Positions 1 through 11,786 of a stretch of DNA of 64,000 bases are shown in pieces (position 1 is the stretch's first letter; the number at the start of each line of letters is the position of its first letter). The stretch is from Ignelater luminosus (taxonomy: Eukaryota > Arthropoda > Insecta > Coleoptera > Elateridae): the NCBI GenBank assembly GCA_011009095.1, contig VTPC01091258.1, forward strand, positions 248,001-312,000. Direction: 5' to 3'. Position numbers and translations under genes: made by a program. The notes beneath the pieces are model-generated. The model had not been told where the DNA came from. It was given only the letters and a program-made list of their open reading frames with translations, and made no database searches.

Positions 1-1150
1 ACACAACCTTGGCAGCTATACCTTTTGCAAGAGAAAATAGAATTGTTCTCCTTTCTTTCCCGCCGCATACATCCCACAAACTCCAGCCCCTTGATGTTGA
101 AGTTTTTGGTCCCTTTAAGGGTAAATGTGCAGTTTCTTTAAACGATTGGATGTCGAGTAATCCTGGCAGAACTATCACTGTAAAACATGTACCTAAACTT
201 ACAAAAAAACCATTTTTAGAAGCATTTTCGCCTCGTAACATAACTAGTTCATTTGAAAAACCAGGAATATGGCCACTTAATTCCTTAGCTTTCAACGACG
301 AAGATTTTGATGCTACTTTGGTTTACCATAAACAATCAACAGCAAAGCCGGCGAATGCGCAAGTAATCAGGAAAATGATTATAAGGTGGCGGAAGTAGGA
401 GATTTTCGAATCCAGCCGTCCACTTGAAAAGAAATTGTAATATTACCAGTTAATAGCGAAGATGAAAGTGAAATGTTAGATCTTAACAACAACGAAGAAA
501 CTAATGTAGTATCCAAATCAAGCACAATGTTAAGTCCTGAGTCTGTCAGGCCTCTTCCAAAAGTTAAGAAACAAAAGAAGGCATTAAGACGACCAAAAGC
601 CAATCAGGGAAAGTCGCGAGTATATACATCTACTCCAGAAAAAAGAAGACTAGAGGAAATAGAAGAGGAAAAGATGGCAAAACAAAAGAAAAAAGCTGAG
701 AAACAAAAGGAAAAATTAAAGAAACCCAGTCAAGTTAACGTTTCTCCAAGTGAGTGGTTTAATAAAAATGAAAAAAATTAAGGAAGCCAAAAGGAAAGTA
801 TTTGATAGCTCGAGCAGCGAATGATCACTGTCCTGTATTAACTATGGCAGTGATACAGATGATAACTTGAGTTTCAGATCTTTACAAGATGACGATATTG
901 TGCAAATAAATAGTTTTATTTTGGTAAAATTTGCGTTAAAAGATACTGTTATGTATTATATTGGGCGTGTACTAAATATTGTTTCTGAAAATTCATATCA
1001 AGTAAAATATCTTAGGCGCAGAGCTAAAACTAATAAATTTTATTTTCCACAAGTGGACGATATATAATTATGCACTAGAAGTGATATTTATGCCAAACTC
1101 ACAAACCCTGTCAAGTCATGGAGGGATTCATATTTAACATTTTTTTTATA
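1..1150 (+). pseudogene. pogo/Tigger-type (DDE_1) transposase, C-terminal half, broken
   Basis: Cut-and-paste transposase fragment entering from the left edge. In frame 3 from base 3 to 398 the protein reads FPPHTSHKLQPLDVEVFGPF, the signature around the third catalytic Asp (PLD) of DDE_1 transposases, followed by the family's GIWPLN region. A frameshift near 390 leads to a Lys/Glu-rich linker (473-781). A third frame (867-1067) carries the small C-terminal domain (VKFALKDTVMYYIGRVL), and a fourth continues to about 1150 after another frame change. The N-terminal DNA-binding part and the first two Asp residues lie outside the window. It is clearly a dead copy; the family assignment is firm, the exact pogo subgroup is not. 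Confidence 0.85.
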
Positions 1151-1364
1151 ATTTTGACGGCCTTAATGTGAAATAATAATTATTTTAAGAGATGTTTTTA
1201 CTTATTAGAATTTAATATCTATTTTGTTTTTAAAAGTTGGTTTTGAATTGTTTTCATTTGTGCGAGATGCGAGTTAAATATTAGGTTAGGAAGTGTTTGT
1301 GTTAAAGTAATAAAAGTTAACTCATTTTTTCTTTCCATAGTTTCGTTTCCTACCAATTTTAATA

Positions 1365-1440
1365 AAAAATACCCACGGCCAAAACTACCCCTCGACCTGA
1401 CCGATCGGGCCCCTACACGGGGTACGATCAGCCAACATGT
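1365..1440. other. GC-rich block, possible right end of the pogo-like element
   Basis: A short GC-rich stretch (ACGGCCAAAACTACCCC followed by a GATCGGGCCCC core) stands out from AT-rich surroundings about 220 bp after the transposase. It may be the terminal region of the transposon, but the matching left end is outside the window. Confidence 0.25.
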
Positions 1441-2730
1441 AAAGGTTTTGTTATTAACCAGTAAAGTCTTTAGTAATATATTTTCAACAAATTAGCCATG
1501 TGCAATAACAACATAAAGGTCCAGATAATTCATTTTTAATAACAAATTAAATCTAAAATATTTTATAAATTTTTTTGCATAGAAACAATTATGAGGCAGA
1601 ACGTGCTCCACTCTCCCCTAAATAAATAACCCATGCCCAATTTAAAATTCTTTATTAATTTCAATTTAACATTGTCCGCGTTACATCTTTAAATTTAGGA
1701 TTCTATTAAACCCTTTTTTTTTTAAGTACAAAATAAATTTATACGACCAATGCTAATTTAAGATAAAACGTCAATAATACTACATTAAAGTTAATAAAGA
1801 AATTTAAATGAGCATCAGTTTTTAACTAATCTAATGGATACGTGAGCAAAAAGGAAAATTTCACAGTATATAAATAACCGTTCCTTTATTGTTAAACTAC
1901 AAAATATATTTGTAATTGGAAGATGATAAATGAATGACTACTTAGTAACCATTTTATAGGACAAACAAGTGATATTAGCATTAGATAAACACGGGTAAAA
2001 TATGGTGACTGAATTAAGTTTTTTAGTCTCTAACTAAATCCATATGAATGAATATAAATGTATTGGAGAGATAAGATTCTAGAAGGTTCATTAGCCATGA
2101 GAAAATATCGATAAGCAAAACTTTTACTGCCAGATTCATTTTTAGGCTTTTTTAAAATATCTGTGAGTTAATTTGTCGGCATTTTAATTTTTATTGCATT
2201 ATCGCCAACAGAAAAAATCTCATTCATGTTGCAAGTCGTATTTATGCAATCTTTACTATCCTACTTACTACTACCTACCCTTAAGCTAACCTGCTTTATG
2301 ACGGTGGTTGTAAATTTTATGTAAATTTTAAAATATTTCTTGCTTCCTGTCGGTTATTCACAACCAAACCAAGAACTTGCCACCCATTCTCACTTTCAAT
2401 ATTTTGAATATTACAGGAAAAGAAAAACTATGAATGGTTTCAAAATATTAATTAAAAGCAAGAATTTCCTAAGTTTGCAGCTGAATAAAAGAAAACCGCC
2501 GATCAGGGAATTTCAATATTTCGCTAATTTTACAAAAAAACGATTGATATGTTGTTTGGTAATAACCCATCAAATCGGTGAAAATCATGCAGTTACTAAA
2601 TTACTAAATCTCGTACACTTCGCCAGCATCAATATTACGAATGTCCTACGCCACGACGACGACGTGGCAGGCTATACAGATATTTTCTGCTTATCATCTG
2701 TAATTAAAGAGATTTTTAAAAACAAACGGT
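1441..2730. other. AT-rich stretch without recognisable gene
   Basis: No transposase, reverse transcriptase or exon-like signal was recognised. The 131-codon open frame at 2340-2735 (+) has no familiar motif and looks like chance. Confidence 0.4.
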
Positions 2731-2882
2731 CATAATTATGAGCATTCTATTCAACCTAAAAGACGTTTTAATAGACATCTATTGAAAAATGAAAAAGATA
2801 GCTTTATGCAATTGCATTAATGAAATTAGTAGATGTTTATTCGACGCGACGGTCAGATCGCTCATGATGCTCAAAATTATTA
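2731..2882. mobile_element. small inverted-repeat element (MITE-like)
   Basis: The left part (ATAATTATGAGCATTCTATT) is mirrored at the right by a stretch ending GATGCTCAAAATTATTAA, and an inner pair (AATAGACATCTATTG / AGTAGATGTTTATTCGA) is also inverted, so about 150 bp can fold on itself. There is no coding capacity. The arms are diverged and no target duplication was identified. Confidence 0.4.
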
Positions 2883-3133
2883 ACTTTATATACAAATAAC
2901 ATTGGTGGCGGTTTTGATCAATATATTTGTTACTTATTATAACGGAAGTATAACGATTATGTTTATTTTATGATTACTATCCTCACTCCAATTTTTTCTC
3001 CTTATACAGATTCTCATAGATATGATATATTTAGTTATATTTAGTTACATTCCGATCTATATTTAGTACGTTCATTTGTGTTTTAATCTTTATTTCTTTT
3101 GAGTTTAAATCTAGTTGTGTACATATTTGTTAA

Positions 3134-3152
3134 GTAAATAAATAAATAAATT
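3134..3152. repeat. (AAAT)n simple repeat
   Basis: AAATAAATAAATAAAT tract; a second, inverted TTTATTTATTTAT tract occurs near 3590. They could be tails of old retroelements, which cannot be shown here. Confidence 0.7.
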
Positions 3153-3299
3153 AGGCCAACTATGGCAATACAAAAGGTATTACTCAGATCCCTGCTGCAA
3201 AAGCTTAGTCGGAAGTCGTCCTTTTCACCTAAGAGATAAGTACATAGATTACGAATAAACGACAAGAATAACATTGCCTATGATCACAACTAGTAATAT

Positions 3300-4190
3300 C
3301 TATAATTTGATTTTCAAGGGCGCGTACCTGCTTTTAATAAATACAAGTAAAGCATGTCGCGTAAAGAAGTATCTTTAGATTTCGTGATATGTAGATTAGT
3401 CTTTTACAGTGTTGCAAGAAGTCGTTATTGAATTTAATATAGGTTTTGATGAAACATAGTACAAGGATGACTTCTTGTTAAGCTATTGGGACATTTAGGA
3501 TTATTATACAAGTTTGTGCCGTTGAAGCTGGTCAACCCGCAAAAAGAATTCTTTTAAATACGGCCACCTCTACTGCAGCCCGTTTTATGTATTTATTTAT
3601 TTATGAATTCATTACACAAATACTCCAATTACCTAAGAAGTATACAAATATAATTCCAAATAATAAGCTGCAGCGATTAAGTGAAATCTTGCAATTTCAC
3701 AATAAAGCTATGTCTAAAGATGATATATATAAGAAATATGAACATTTTATAAGGAACAAATTGTCAATATAAAATCCACAAAAACAAAGAAGATAGATAA
3801 GCATATAGGTACGTATTAAACATTGTGACTAGTGTAAGTAAAAAGGTAACCACACCAAATGTCACAATTAAAAGGAAAAAACCATATGCAACACATAACT
3901 AAATTAAAAGACAAACTAAGAGACTTTAATTAAAATTTTGTAAATAGACCGTGCACAACAACCATCAGTAAATATGTAATCTAATAGTATACATACAACA
4001 AGTTATTAACAATAGACTACTCCATACTATCTAATATTATACGTAATACCAACCGTAGCTATTTTTCATTTGAAGTTTGCTTTAAGTTGTATCTAAACTA
4101 ATGTACAATTAATCCAAAAATGTCAGTGTTCGTAGAGATGACATTATACTGTTTACACGCTGTAAGTGGTGACCGCATTTGATAATTTGT
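3300..4190. other. AT-rich stretch without recognisable gene
   Basis: Only a 61-codon open frame (3587-3772, +) of unknown character was seen; it starts in a TTTA-rich tract and has no familiar motif. Confidence 0.4.
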
Positions 4191-4202
4191 ACGCAGGGTA
4201 TT

Positions 4203-4646
4203 TAGAAGCGGATTTAGCTTTGATTACGCCCTAGGCCTATTTGATATGACGGCCTTGGATTTGGAGATTTTAATTGAAAATATAACTTTTCGTAGAATAA
4301 ATGTACTATTTTTGATTTAAAAAACAATTACTGCGGCAAAACACATAACAGCTGAGAAAAATTTATTCAATTTTTTTATATTTTTATAATTCCCGAAATT
4401 TTAGATTGGTCAATACATATTTTTTTATGTCAATAATTAGATACTTAACCATGTTAAGGTAACTTCTCCGGTGGAAAAAATAATATTTTTTAAACATCTC
4501 TAAAATTTTTTCATAATCACGGGAAACTTCATGAATTTCGAATTTTTATTGTCTCTCAAATTTTGTCGTCTCTCAAATTTTGCAGCCCCTCCAATTTTGC
4601 CGCGCTAGACCCGGGCCTTGCGGGCCTCAACCTGAATCCATCACTG
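4203..4646. mobile_element. hAT-like non-autonomous element with 8-bp target duplication
   Basis: The ends are imperfect inverted repeats: TAGAAGCGGATTTAG on the left and, on the other strand from the right end, CAGTGATGGATTCAG. The inner flanks also mirror each other (GGCCTA.. / GGCCCG..). Immediately outside are AGGGTATT (4195-4202) and GGGGTATT (4647-4654), a 7/8 match of the 8-bp length expected for hAT insertions. CAGTG-type ends fit hAT. There is no transposase inside; the interior is AT-rich with two LTCSNF-like copies of TCTCTCAAATTTTG near 4550-4580. Confidence 0.65.
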
Positions 4647-4879
4647 GGGGTATTATACTGAAGCACGGCAGTTTGTCTGATTTGACAAAAAGGTGTATCA
4701 AAATTTACTGTAAGTAGCCTTGGCCGTTGATCCATTAATAAGCCTACACAGAAAACAACATTTGTGCTTCCTGTCTTCTTCCTTGTAACGAAACCATTGT
4801 AGGATAATTTAATAATTGCTGATCACTTCTTCCAAATTTCTTATTTTCTTTTTTAATTTAAAACCTTTTTTTTAAGTTC

Positions 4880-5180
4880 TCTTAATTCTTAAAACTTGAT
4901 AAGTACAATGTGGATTCCAAATTATAGACCTATATTCTAATTTGGAACTTACTATAGTGTTGAAGGCAATTTGTAGACCATATGTGTTATTAAAGTTTTT
5001 AGTAATTCCAATAAGAAAATCACTCAATTTACAATGGTGTCAATGTGAGAATTAAATGTTAGCTTTGAATCAAAAATGATGCCAGGGTCCTTTATTTTAG
5101 ATTTTAATTGCGTTTTATATCTTACTGAATCAAAATTGATGTTGTATGAGCTTCCAATTACTTACAGAACACCCTCCTTG
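4880..5180 (-). pseudogene. LINE reverse transcriptase C-terminal remnant
   Basis: Read on the minus strand, the segment around 5130-5040 gives KIKDPGIIFDSKLTFNSHID, the conserved 'LGV..D.KL.F..HI' motif found after the catalytic core of Jockey/CR1-type reverse transcriptases. Downstream residues (LLELLKTL) fit the usual continuation but are interrupted by stops. Only about 100 codons can be followed. The clade cannot be settled from this piece. Confidence 0.65.
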
Positions 5181-5189
5181 ATGATAACC

Positions 5190-6900
5190 CGAAACTTCTT
5201 TCTGTTGCTTTACTAACGATATAAGATTAATGTTCTTGCTTTAGTTTACTGTTAAGGTACTTGAGATTTCTAACTCCTTGAGCAGTATAAACCACTACTG
5301 TTGTAAATTTGCCGGTTAAACACCTAAATTAAAACATTATACAACAGTTCAATTAATCTTGATAAACTTGAATGGAAATAATGAAAATTATGCATGTCTG
5401 ATAACCAAGCATTTAATTAACGCACTGGATATACGAAACATTGATTATCTAACAGATACCTTAATTAGGACTGCTAATCAAAATTAACTTAATAAGCTTT
5501 CACACTTCCTAGATGATCTTAAAAGAAATTTACCTAAATTTATCCATTAATGTAAAAAACCTGATATATGAATTCGTTTCACGAGGAAAGCAAAAATAAA
5601 ATATTTTTATACCCATACTCAGAATTATAGCTTTTGTAGAAAACAATTTTAAGAAAGGGCAGAGTAGGGTTGCTGAGAAGAGTGAAAGTAGTATAGTACG
5701 TAACTGCGGCAGATAGCGGTTTTCCGTCCTGTTTAGCTATCTAAATTCAAGGCGTCTCTGGAGAGTAGTAAGAGAATTGGCCACCGGTCACCGATCCCGT
5801 ATTATGGTCTTCTGCTTTATAGCATTTCTCTTTTGTAACATCCTTAGATATGTATTTTTTTATAGGACCTCTGGTAGCACATTGCGCGGGACAAGTCGAT
5901 ATTTCTAATGTTGCTGCGTTAACTCCGTCTTTCATATTAGCGAAAATAGCTGAACACGTTCATACTATTAAATGTACAATTCCAGATAAAATTATATACA
6001 GATTTTAAACATAAATACGCCGTGTATTCTAAGGTCTTTGTTTATTCAACAATTTAGTTCATAGACAACTTTTCCTCATCTTAAATAGCACTTACAAAAA
6101 AACTGAAGTTGCTATGCCAAAATAAAAAACTCAGCTTTCAGTATGTTGCTAAATTGGGATGTAACTTTTGTTTACAAAAGATAGAAAGGCTGCAATAAGC
6201 AAAAACTAACACCAAATAATTGTAATAACCTGGTTATCGTGCGAGTTATACATATAGTACCTAGAGTTTGTTCATGACAACGTTATTGTAATCATTAGTA
6301 ATAATAATAATAGTAATCGTTTAAATGTGACAGAAATGGTTTCTTCTTTTGTAAATGTCAAATGCTTAAAACAATAGCAACTTGCTAAAATATTCTTTGG
6401 GATCTAGTTAATTACCCTCCAGCAAACTATTGAGAAATATTTCAGTGAGAATTGTTTGTCTTTATACAATACATTAAAATTCATAACTTACAGCGATGAC
6501 TACAAGTACAACGGCAAAGTTATAAAATGCTTTATTTCCCAAAGGATTCAATTAGCTTTTTGTCCTTATTAAAATTTATATTATTTCGTCAGATGTTTAT
6601 TTATGATTGTTTACTTTTGGCATAATATTTAACTAAACGTGAGATCCTACCTAAACACCTCAAGACGAGTGAGGTTATCAGGTCTTCTACAGACATAAAA
6701 AATATTATTTAATTGATATTAACATTTAAATAATTGAATTGAATTTACAATAAAATAGTGGCGCAGTTGTCTGTATTTAAGTTAACATAATAGCCACAGC
6801 ATAACAATTAATAGTAACAAACTACATAAAAAAATCTTACAAATTATATAAAAGATATCGTTAAAACACTTAAATCTAACGTGTAAGAAATACTTATAAG
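5190..6900. other. AT-rich stretch, one doubtful small open frame
   Basis: Apart from the minus-strand open frame at 5747-5935 listed separately, nothing was recognised. A short TAATAATAATAAT run lies at 6298-6313. Confidence 0.4.
5747..5935 (-). CDS. hypothetical small ORF or exon
   Basis: A 62-codon minus-strand frame with unusually balanced composition for this AT-rich region, including three Cys (ISTCPAQCATRGPIKKY and EKCYKAED) and ending GGQFSYYSPETP. The frame is open for a few codons before the Met. I do not recognise the protein, and no convincing splice sites were established. It could be a short exon, a relic or chance. Confidence 0.2.
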   Translation of the reverse strand: MKDGVNAATLEISTCPAQCATRGPIKKYISKDVTKEKCYKAEDHNTGSVTGGQFSYYSPETP

Positions 6901-6904
6901 AAAA

Positions 6905-7989
6905 TAATTAACTAACTAGAATTAGAATATATATGGTTATGGTAAATGATAAGAGTGTCTTTTAATACAGAGATAATAAGTTTGTTGATTAATTCTAAAT
7001 TTAAATTGAATTTTTTGAAGAAATCTGTAAATTTCGGAACAGTACCGCAAGCTTCGATTAGTAAACTAATTACTTCCCACTGTTTTATATCGGTACTATA
7101 TTTACTTTTCAGGAAAGATATACAAGGCTGCTATATTTGATTTTTTTTCGTTATTTACATTATTACAGTAGGAAGAATCGGCTTCAAACGGGATAGTAGA
7201 ATCGATAATAAGACCGAATTTTAAGTTCCTTTCTATAACTGTTATATCAGTGCGTTGATTTGAATTAGCTTTGGAAACACAGTTTGTTTCTTCATAAATT
7301 TCATACTTGGAGGACTGTCTAAATGCATTTGCTATTAAGGTTCGAATTTTATTATGTCAACTAATACGCATTGCTTGAACTTTGAGACAGAATCCAACTA
7401 CACGGAGAAGGATTTCTATCTCTCCACAGTTTGTACGGCAGAGGTATGTACTTTGGCTTCTGCCTGATATACCACGTAGAGCTACACTATTACAGTTTAT
7501 TTTTAGCGGCGTACTCCATTCAGAAGAAGAAAGTCCTGATTTTGTGTTAACCCAACTATTTCCATTGGAATGTTCTTTGAATAAAACACATTTTTCTTTC
7601 GACGTTAATTTGGACCATTTTCCAAATTCGATGAACCTAAGATGGATACGTATAGATTTTCCAGTTTTAGCATTAGAATCAGGAGCACTTATTTTCTTTC
7701 TACAGATATCAATTTCTTTCTGGAAGTTTCTCATAGATAAAAAGTCATCATCAATTTGGGACTATTTCGATACTATATTTATATGTTGGAGATATGCTTT
7801 CCACTTAGCATGCATTAAACCTAACCCTCTAAATTTCTGGCAGTTCAATATAGAGTTGGAAACATCGCTACGTAATGTTAGAATCTCTTTTATTGCTGTA
7901 CGTACGGGCATATTTAAAGAGTGTAAAAAACCACTTGAAATTATTATCAAGAATGTCTGTATATGTACAAAGTAGCCAATCTAAAAGGA
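6905..7989 (-). pseudogene. R2-like non-LTR retroelement: C-terminal region with restriction-like endonuclease
   Basis: Minus-strand remnant of a retroelement polyprotein. In order it shows a conserved linker (NCQKFRGLGLMHAKWKAYLQ), a Cys/His knuckle region (CRTNCGEIEI..VVGFC), then a restriction-like endonuclease (RLE) portion: HNKIRTLIANAFRQ, QRTDITVIERNLKFGLIID followed by STIPFE, and after a frame change KYSTDIKQWEVISLLIEACG with GTVPKFTDFFKK. This arrangement is that of R2-type elements whose RLE nicks the target DNA. The upstream part continues at 9905 beyond an inserted transposon. At least two frame changes and several stops make it non-functional. No 28S rDNA is present, so this is a dispersed R2-like family, not a true rDNA R2 insertion. 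Confidence 0.75.
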
Positions 7990-7991
7990 TA

Positions 7992-9902
7992 TACAGGGTG
8001 TCCCTAAATTGCATTAAAAGCTTCAGGTAGACGTCTTCCTTTATGAAGCCTGAACTCAAATCTGCAACCAGAATTTTCCCTAGTCGCTTAGTTTTCTTGT
8101 ACGACGATGAAGAAGTTAACACATTTAACATTAAATTACAAGACATCGGGCAATTAAATCTAACGGAACATTTATCCATTCAATAGGTGAACTTATTAGA
8201 AGAAAACATTACCACTATGAATGCATTAACTATTAACGTTTTCTTTGCAGAGAGGGTGTTAAAAGTAAGAGATTTAGTAAAAACAGATGTGGCAACCACG
8301 CAAACACTGTTTACTTAGATGAATCTAAACAATTGTTTACATCATAATTCATCTGTTACATTTTGACATTTGTGGTTAGCTGGCGTTAGACATACATTTT
8401 GTAATTTGAGTTATTCTAGCACATTTGCTGTTTGGTGTTGAGTTTTTCTTTAATTATTTTCTATTCCGTTTCCGTTGTTTGTGTTATTGTTGTTTGTTGA
8501 CTTTTTGTTTTTGTTAAAATTTTTATTCCGTTCTGTTTCTGTTTACTGACTTGCAGTTCCGGTTTTTTTCTCGTATGTATTAATTATAGTTTTTGTATTT
8601 TAGTTTTATAGTTTAGTTTTTCTTTAGTTTTGTCATGGAGTATGCAATAGATGAGTCTACCGACATGATTCTGTTTCTTGGGCAATGTAATGGAAATTAC
8701 AATGAAGCTGCCAGACTTTATGCAGAAGGTTTTCCAAATAGATGCCATCCAAGTCATAACGTTATTCGAAATGCACACCAAAGGCTTAGAGAATCTGGAA
8801 ATATTATGCCAATTCATAATTTAAATAGAGGTAGGCCACCAGCAGTCAAAAATCCCGATTTAGAAAAAGACATTCTAAATATTGCAGAAAACGATCCCAG
8901 CACTAGCGTTCGTGCTATTTCTCGAGTTGTGCCGGCTTCAAAAGCAACTGTCCACAAAATCCTAAAAGAAGATGGGCTTCATCCCTATCACAAAATTCGA
9001 ATTCAGCATTTGATGAAAGCAGATTTTGAAAAATGTGTGACCTTTTGCAAATGGCTCCTAGACCAACACAGAAGAAACCCTGCTTTTAAGTAATGTGCTG
9101 TGGACGGATGAGGCTACCTTTACAAGAAATAGTATTTTTAATGTTCATAACGAACACATCTGGGCACATGAAAATCCTCACGTCTTTCAGGAAAGCAATT
9201 TTCAAGCTCGCTTTTTGGTGAACGTATGAGCGGAAATAGTAGGAAATAAAATGGTTGGTCCTTTTATACTACCTAACAGGTTAACTACTGAAAACTACCT
9301 AACTTTTTAAATAACGATTTTTATAATCTGCTGGATGATGTTCCTTTGTTGGTCCGTCGGGATATGTGGGTGCAGCAAGATGGTGCATCATCTCATTATG
9401 CTGCTAGAGTTCGACAATGGTTTAACGAAAACTATCCGCAAAAGTGGATTGGTCATGGAAGTCCCGTAGCTTGGTTCCCAAGAAGCCCGGACTAAACGCC
9501 CTTAGACTTCTTTCTGTGGGGACATTTAAAAAATTTAGTGTATTTAACTCCTGTTGAAAATGAAGAACAATTAATAAATCGCATACAAGAAGCAGCAACA
9601 ACTGTTAATAAACAAATGCTCCAGTGTGTTCAACATGCTGTGATTACACGAGCAATAAAATGTCGTAAAGCTGCTGGAAGACAGTTTTTGAACATTTAGT
9701 TTAGAGCACGTCGTCGCCACCTTTAGTAAAGGTTAAGCCGCTTTCAGGCATTAAGCAGCGTTGCCAAGCTTATGTTTCTTTTTTTTGGCTCGTGTGAAGA
9801 AACTAACTGCGTTAGAGAGTTCGCGTTTGAAGTTTTCTCATCACAATTGATTAAGGGAGGCGGCTACCTAAAGCTTTTAATGCAGTTTAGGGACACCCTG
9901 TA
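7992..9902 (+). mobile_element. DD41D Tc1/mariner-superfamily transposon, complete ends
   Basis: Element of 1,911 bp with terminal inverted repeats. Left TACAGGGTGTCCCTAAATTG; right, on the other strand, TACAGGGTGTCCCTAAACTG, the match continuing for about 30 bp (GCATTAAAAGCTT). It is flanked by TA on both sides (7990-7991 and 9903-9904), the target duplication of this superfamily. It sits inside an R2-like retroelement in the opposite orientation. It carries one broken transposase gene (8635-9699). Confidence 0.9.
8635..9699 (+). pseudogene. IS630/Tc1-type transposase (DD41D), broken
   Basis: Transposase that would cut and paste the surrounding element. The first 152 codons are open: a helix-turn-helix region (SVRAISRVVPASKATVHKIL) after GRPP. 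A 1-nt shift near 9090 leads to the DDE domain: VLWTDEATFTRN (first Asp, codon 9107-9109), VQQDGASSH (second Asp), WFPRSPD then TPLDFFLWGHLK (third Asp). Counting from QQD to LDF gives 41 intervening residues. Lesions are the shift near 9090, TGA at 9227-9229, a shift near 9310 and TAA at 9493-9495. The C-terminus (GRQFLNI) ends at TAG 9697-9699. All catalytic Asp residues survive, so inactivation seems moderately recent. Confidence 0.88.
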
Positions 9903-9904
9903 TA

Positions 9905-9995
9905 GCTTTATCGCAGATTCATGCGAGATCATCGCCCTCATCATTCTTTACATGATCTCGACATAACCTCTTAAACGCATTCTTAATATTATACA
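9905..9995 (-). pseudogene. R2-like element, segment upstream of the transposon insertion
   Basis: On the minus strand this reads NAFKRLCRDHVKNDEGDDLA, a stop, then ICDKAI. If the transposon and one TA are removed, the reading frame runs directly into LLDWLLCTYTDILDNNFKWF at 7989 and below, so both pieces belong to one R2-like reading frame. Confidence 0.7.
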
Positions 9996-10089
9996 ATAAT
10001 AAACCGTTAATAAATAGTGACAAATAAGGAAATGTCTAAAATAAATAGGTGAATAATAATTGATAATTTTAAAAATAAAATACAGAAGC

Positions 10090-10440
10090 GTCATATTTCA
10101 CTTTCTATTAAATTGACAAGCAATGCAGAGCCGACAACATGTTTTTAACAGGGGTTAATCTATTACATTTAAAAATAACGCGCATAGCGCGATTCTGTAG
10201 AATTTACAATTTCCGTAAGTTTTGAAATTAAAATGGAAAAAATATTGTACTACAGTAATTAAAGTGAGATTGAATAATAGTGTTATAGATAGTGATTTTT
10301 GACCCAGTAGTTAAATTTAATCCAATTCTGTTTAAGAAAGCAATCGTTTTATGAATTTTTTTTTTACAAATATAATTAAGATGAATAGTAAAGTTTAGTC
10401 TGGATATTACCATAGTTTTAGTTTTATTTACATTTAATTT
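10090..10440 (-). pseudogene. LINE reverse transcriptase C-terminal remnant
   Basis: Minus strand 10413-10228 encodes LNFTIHLNYICKKKIHKTIA followed by FLNRIGLNL and IYNTIIQSHFNYCSTIFFPF, typical of the region after the catalytic core of Jockey/RTE/CR1-like elements. A second frame continues with LQNRAMRVIFKCNRLTPVKN near 10190-10120, the conserved 'LQNRAMR.I' motif. It is a truncated, frame-shifted piece with no ends identified. Confidence 0.75.
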
Positions 10441-10444
10441 TAGT

Positions 10445-11780
10445 TTATTACTTTTAAGCTATCCTTTAAACTATATTTTTATAGTTATGCGAGCATGCTG
10501 TATTTGACTTAATTACTTTATATTTATTCCGTTTTTACTTGCACACTTTTTGAACATGGTATTTATTTATTTGTTTATTATTATTATTTTCCAAATTATA
10601 GCCCAGTCAATATATGCATTTGAGTGAAACTAATTGAATAAAAGCTTATTTTTGTACACACTGGATTTCTGTGAACTTCTGATATGTTGTTGTATGAAAG
10701 CTAAAGTGTATGTACACAAAAAAAATCAGCCTTCATTAAATTACTCCTACTCATCACTGTCTTTTTGCCTAACTCGGCTAGACTATTATGCTAAAAGCTT
10801 TTTATTATAGTTCTGTAAAACAAATATATAGAAAAGATATCCTATCATATTCAGCTGTTCCAGAAGCATTACTGTAGATTAAAACAATTTCGTATGTATT
10901 GATTATCTAACCTAAACAAAAATCGAAATGTTGCAAAATAAAAACGATTAAAATGGCAAAATTTTAAGATATTTTAGGATAGATTGGTATTCGTTAGTAA
11001 AGGTTAAATCTGAATCACTTTAGATATGAATTATCTCCTAAATATACGTTTCTCGTCTTGAATACCTCCTGATGTCTTGATGAGAAAAAAATGAGCACGC
11101 TGATGTTTTACGATATCTAAAATCATTTATATGTATATGCTAAGGTATGCACATTCAAGATTATTATTGAATGCGTTTATTTAAAACTTCTTGAAATGTT
11201 TTATTTTGTTTTTTCATTTTTCCTGTAAAAGGGCATTACTTTCAATTCCAGTAGTATTTACTTTTATATGTACTTCTTTGTTGTAAAATTAATGAAATAC
11301 ATACCCGGTGTTGTTATATTTGAGACGTATCAATTTACAGTGCAAAACCAAATAGTTGTAAATATTGGCTCTTCTAATTATTTGAAAGTTAAAGTATAAA
11401 AAGATTTTTTGTAGAGAAAAAAATATTGCATGTGCGCATGCCGTTGTATTTTATTTTCCATATTTTTGAAATAAGTCCAGTTCTACAACAGTCAGATTAT
11501 GCATTGGAATGATTTTAACAAAAAAACAAGCAATATCTCGTTAAAGTGATTGTAATGCATATCTGATGGAGCAAATAGAAAATAAAAAACAAATAGGGAA
11601 ATTGATATGTCTAACAACATATGTATTTTATTAACTTTACAACAAAAAAATACATTTTTAAAAAATACAAAACATTCTTGGAGAACTTTTTTGTTTAAAA
11701 TCTAAGATATCGCGATTAGAATGATCTATAGAATAATGACTAAGTTCTTAGTAGAATCAAGTACGGGAAGTTGCCTATTG
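10445..11780. other. AT-rich stretch without recognisable gene
   Basis: No coding or repeat structure was recognised. Confidence 0.4.
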
Positions 11781-11786
11781 TCAATA

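Noticed and set aside
2340-2735. 131-codon plus-strand open frame
   Set aside because: No motif, signal or splice context; composition fits chance in AT-rich DNA.
6946-7140. Plus-strand small open frame
   Set aside because: Antisense of the endonuclease end of the R2-like element.
7382-7975. 197-codon open frame on the plus strand
   Set aside because: It is the antisense shadow of the R2-like coding region, whose minus-strand reading has conserved motifs.
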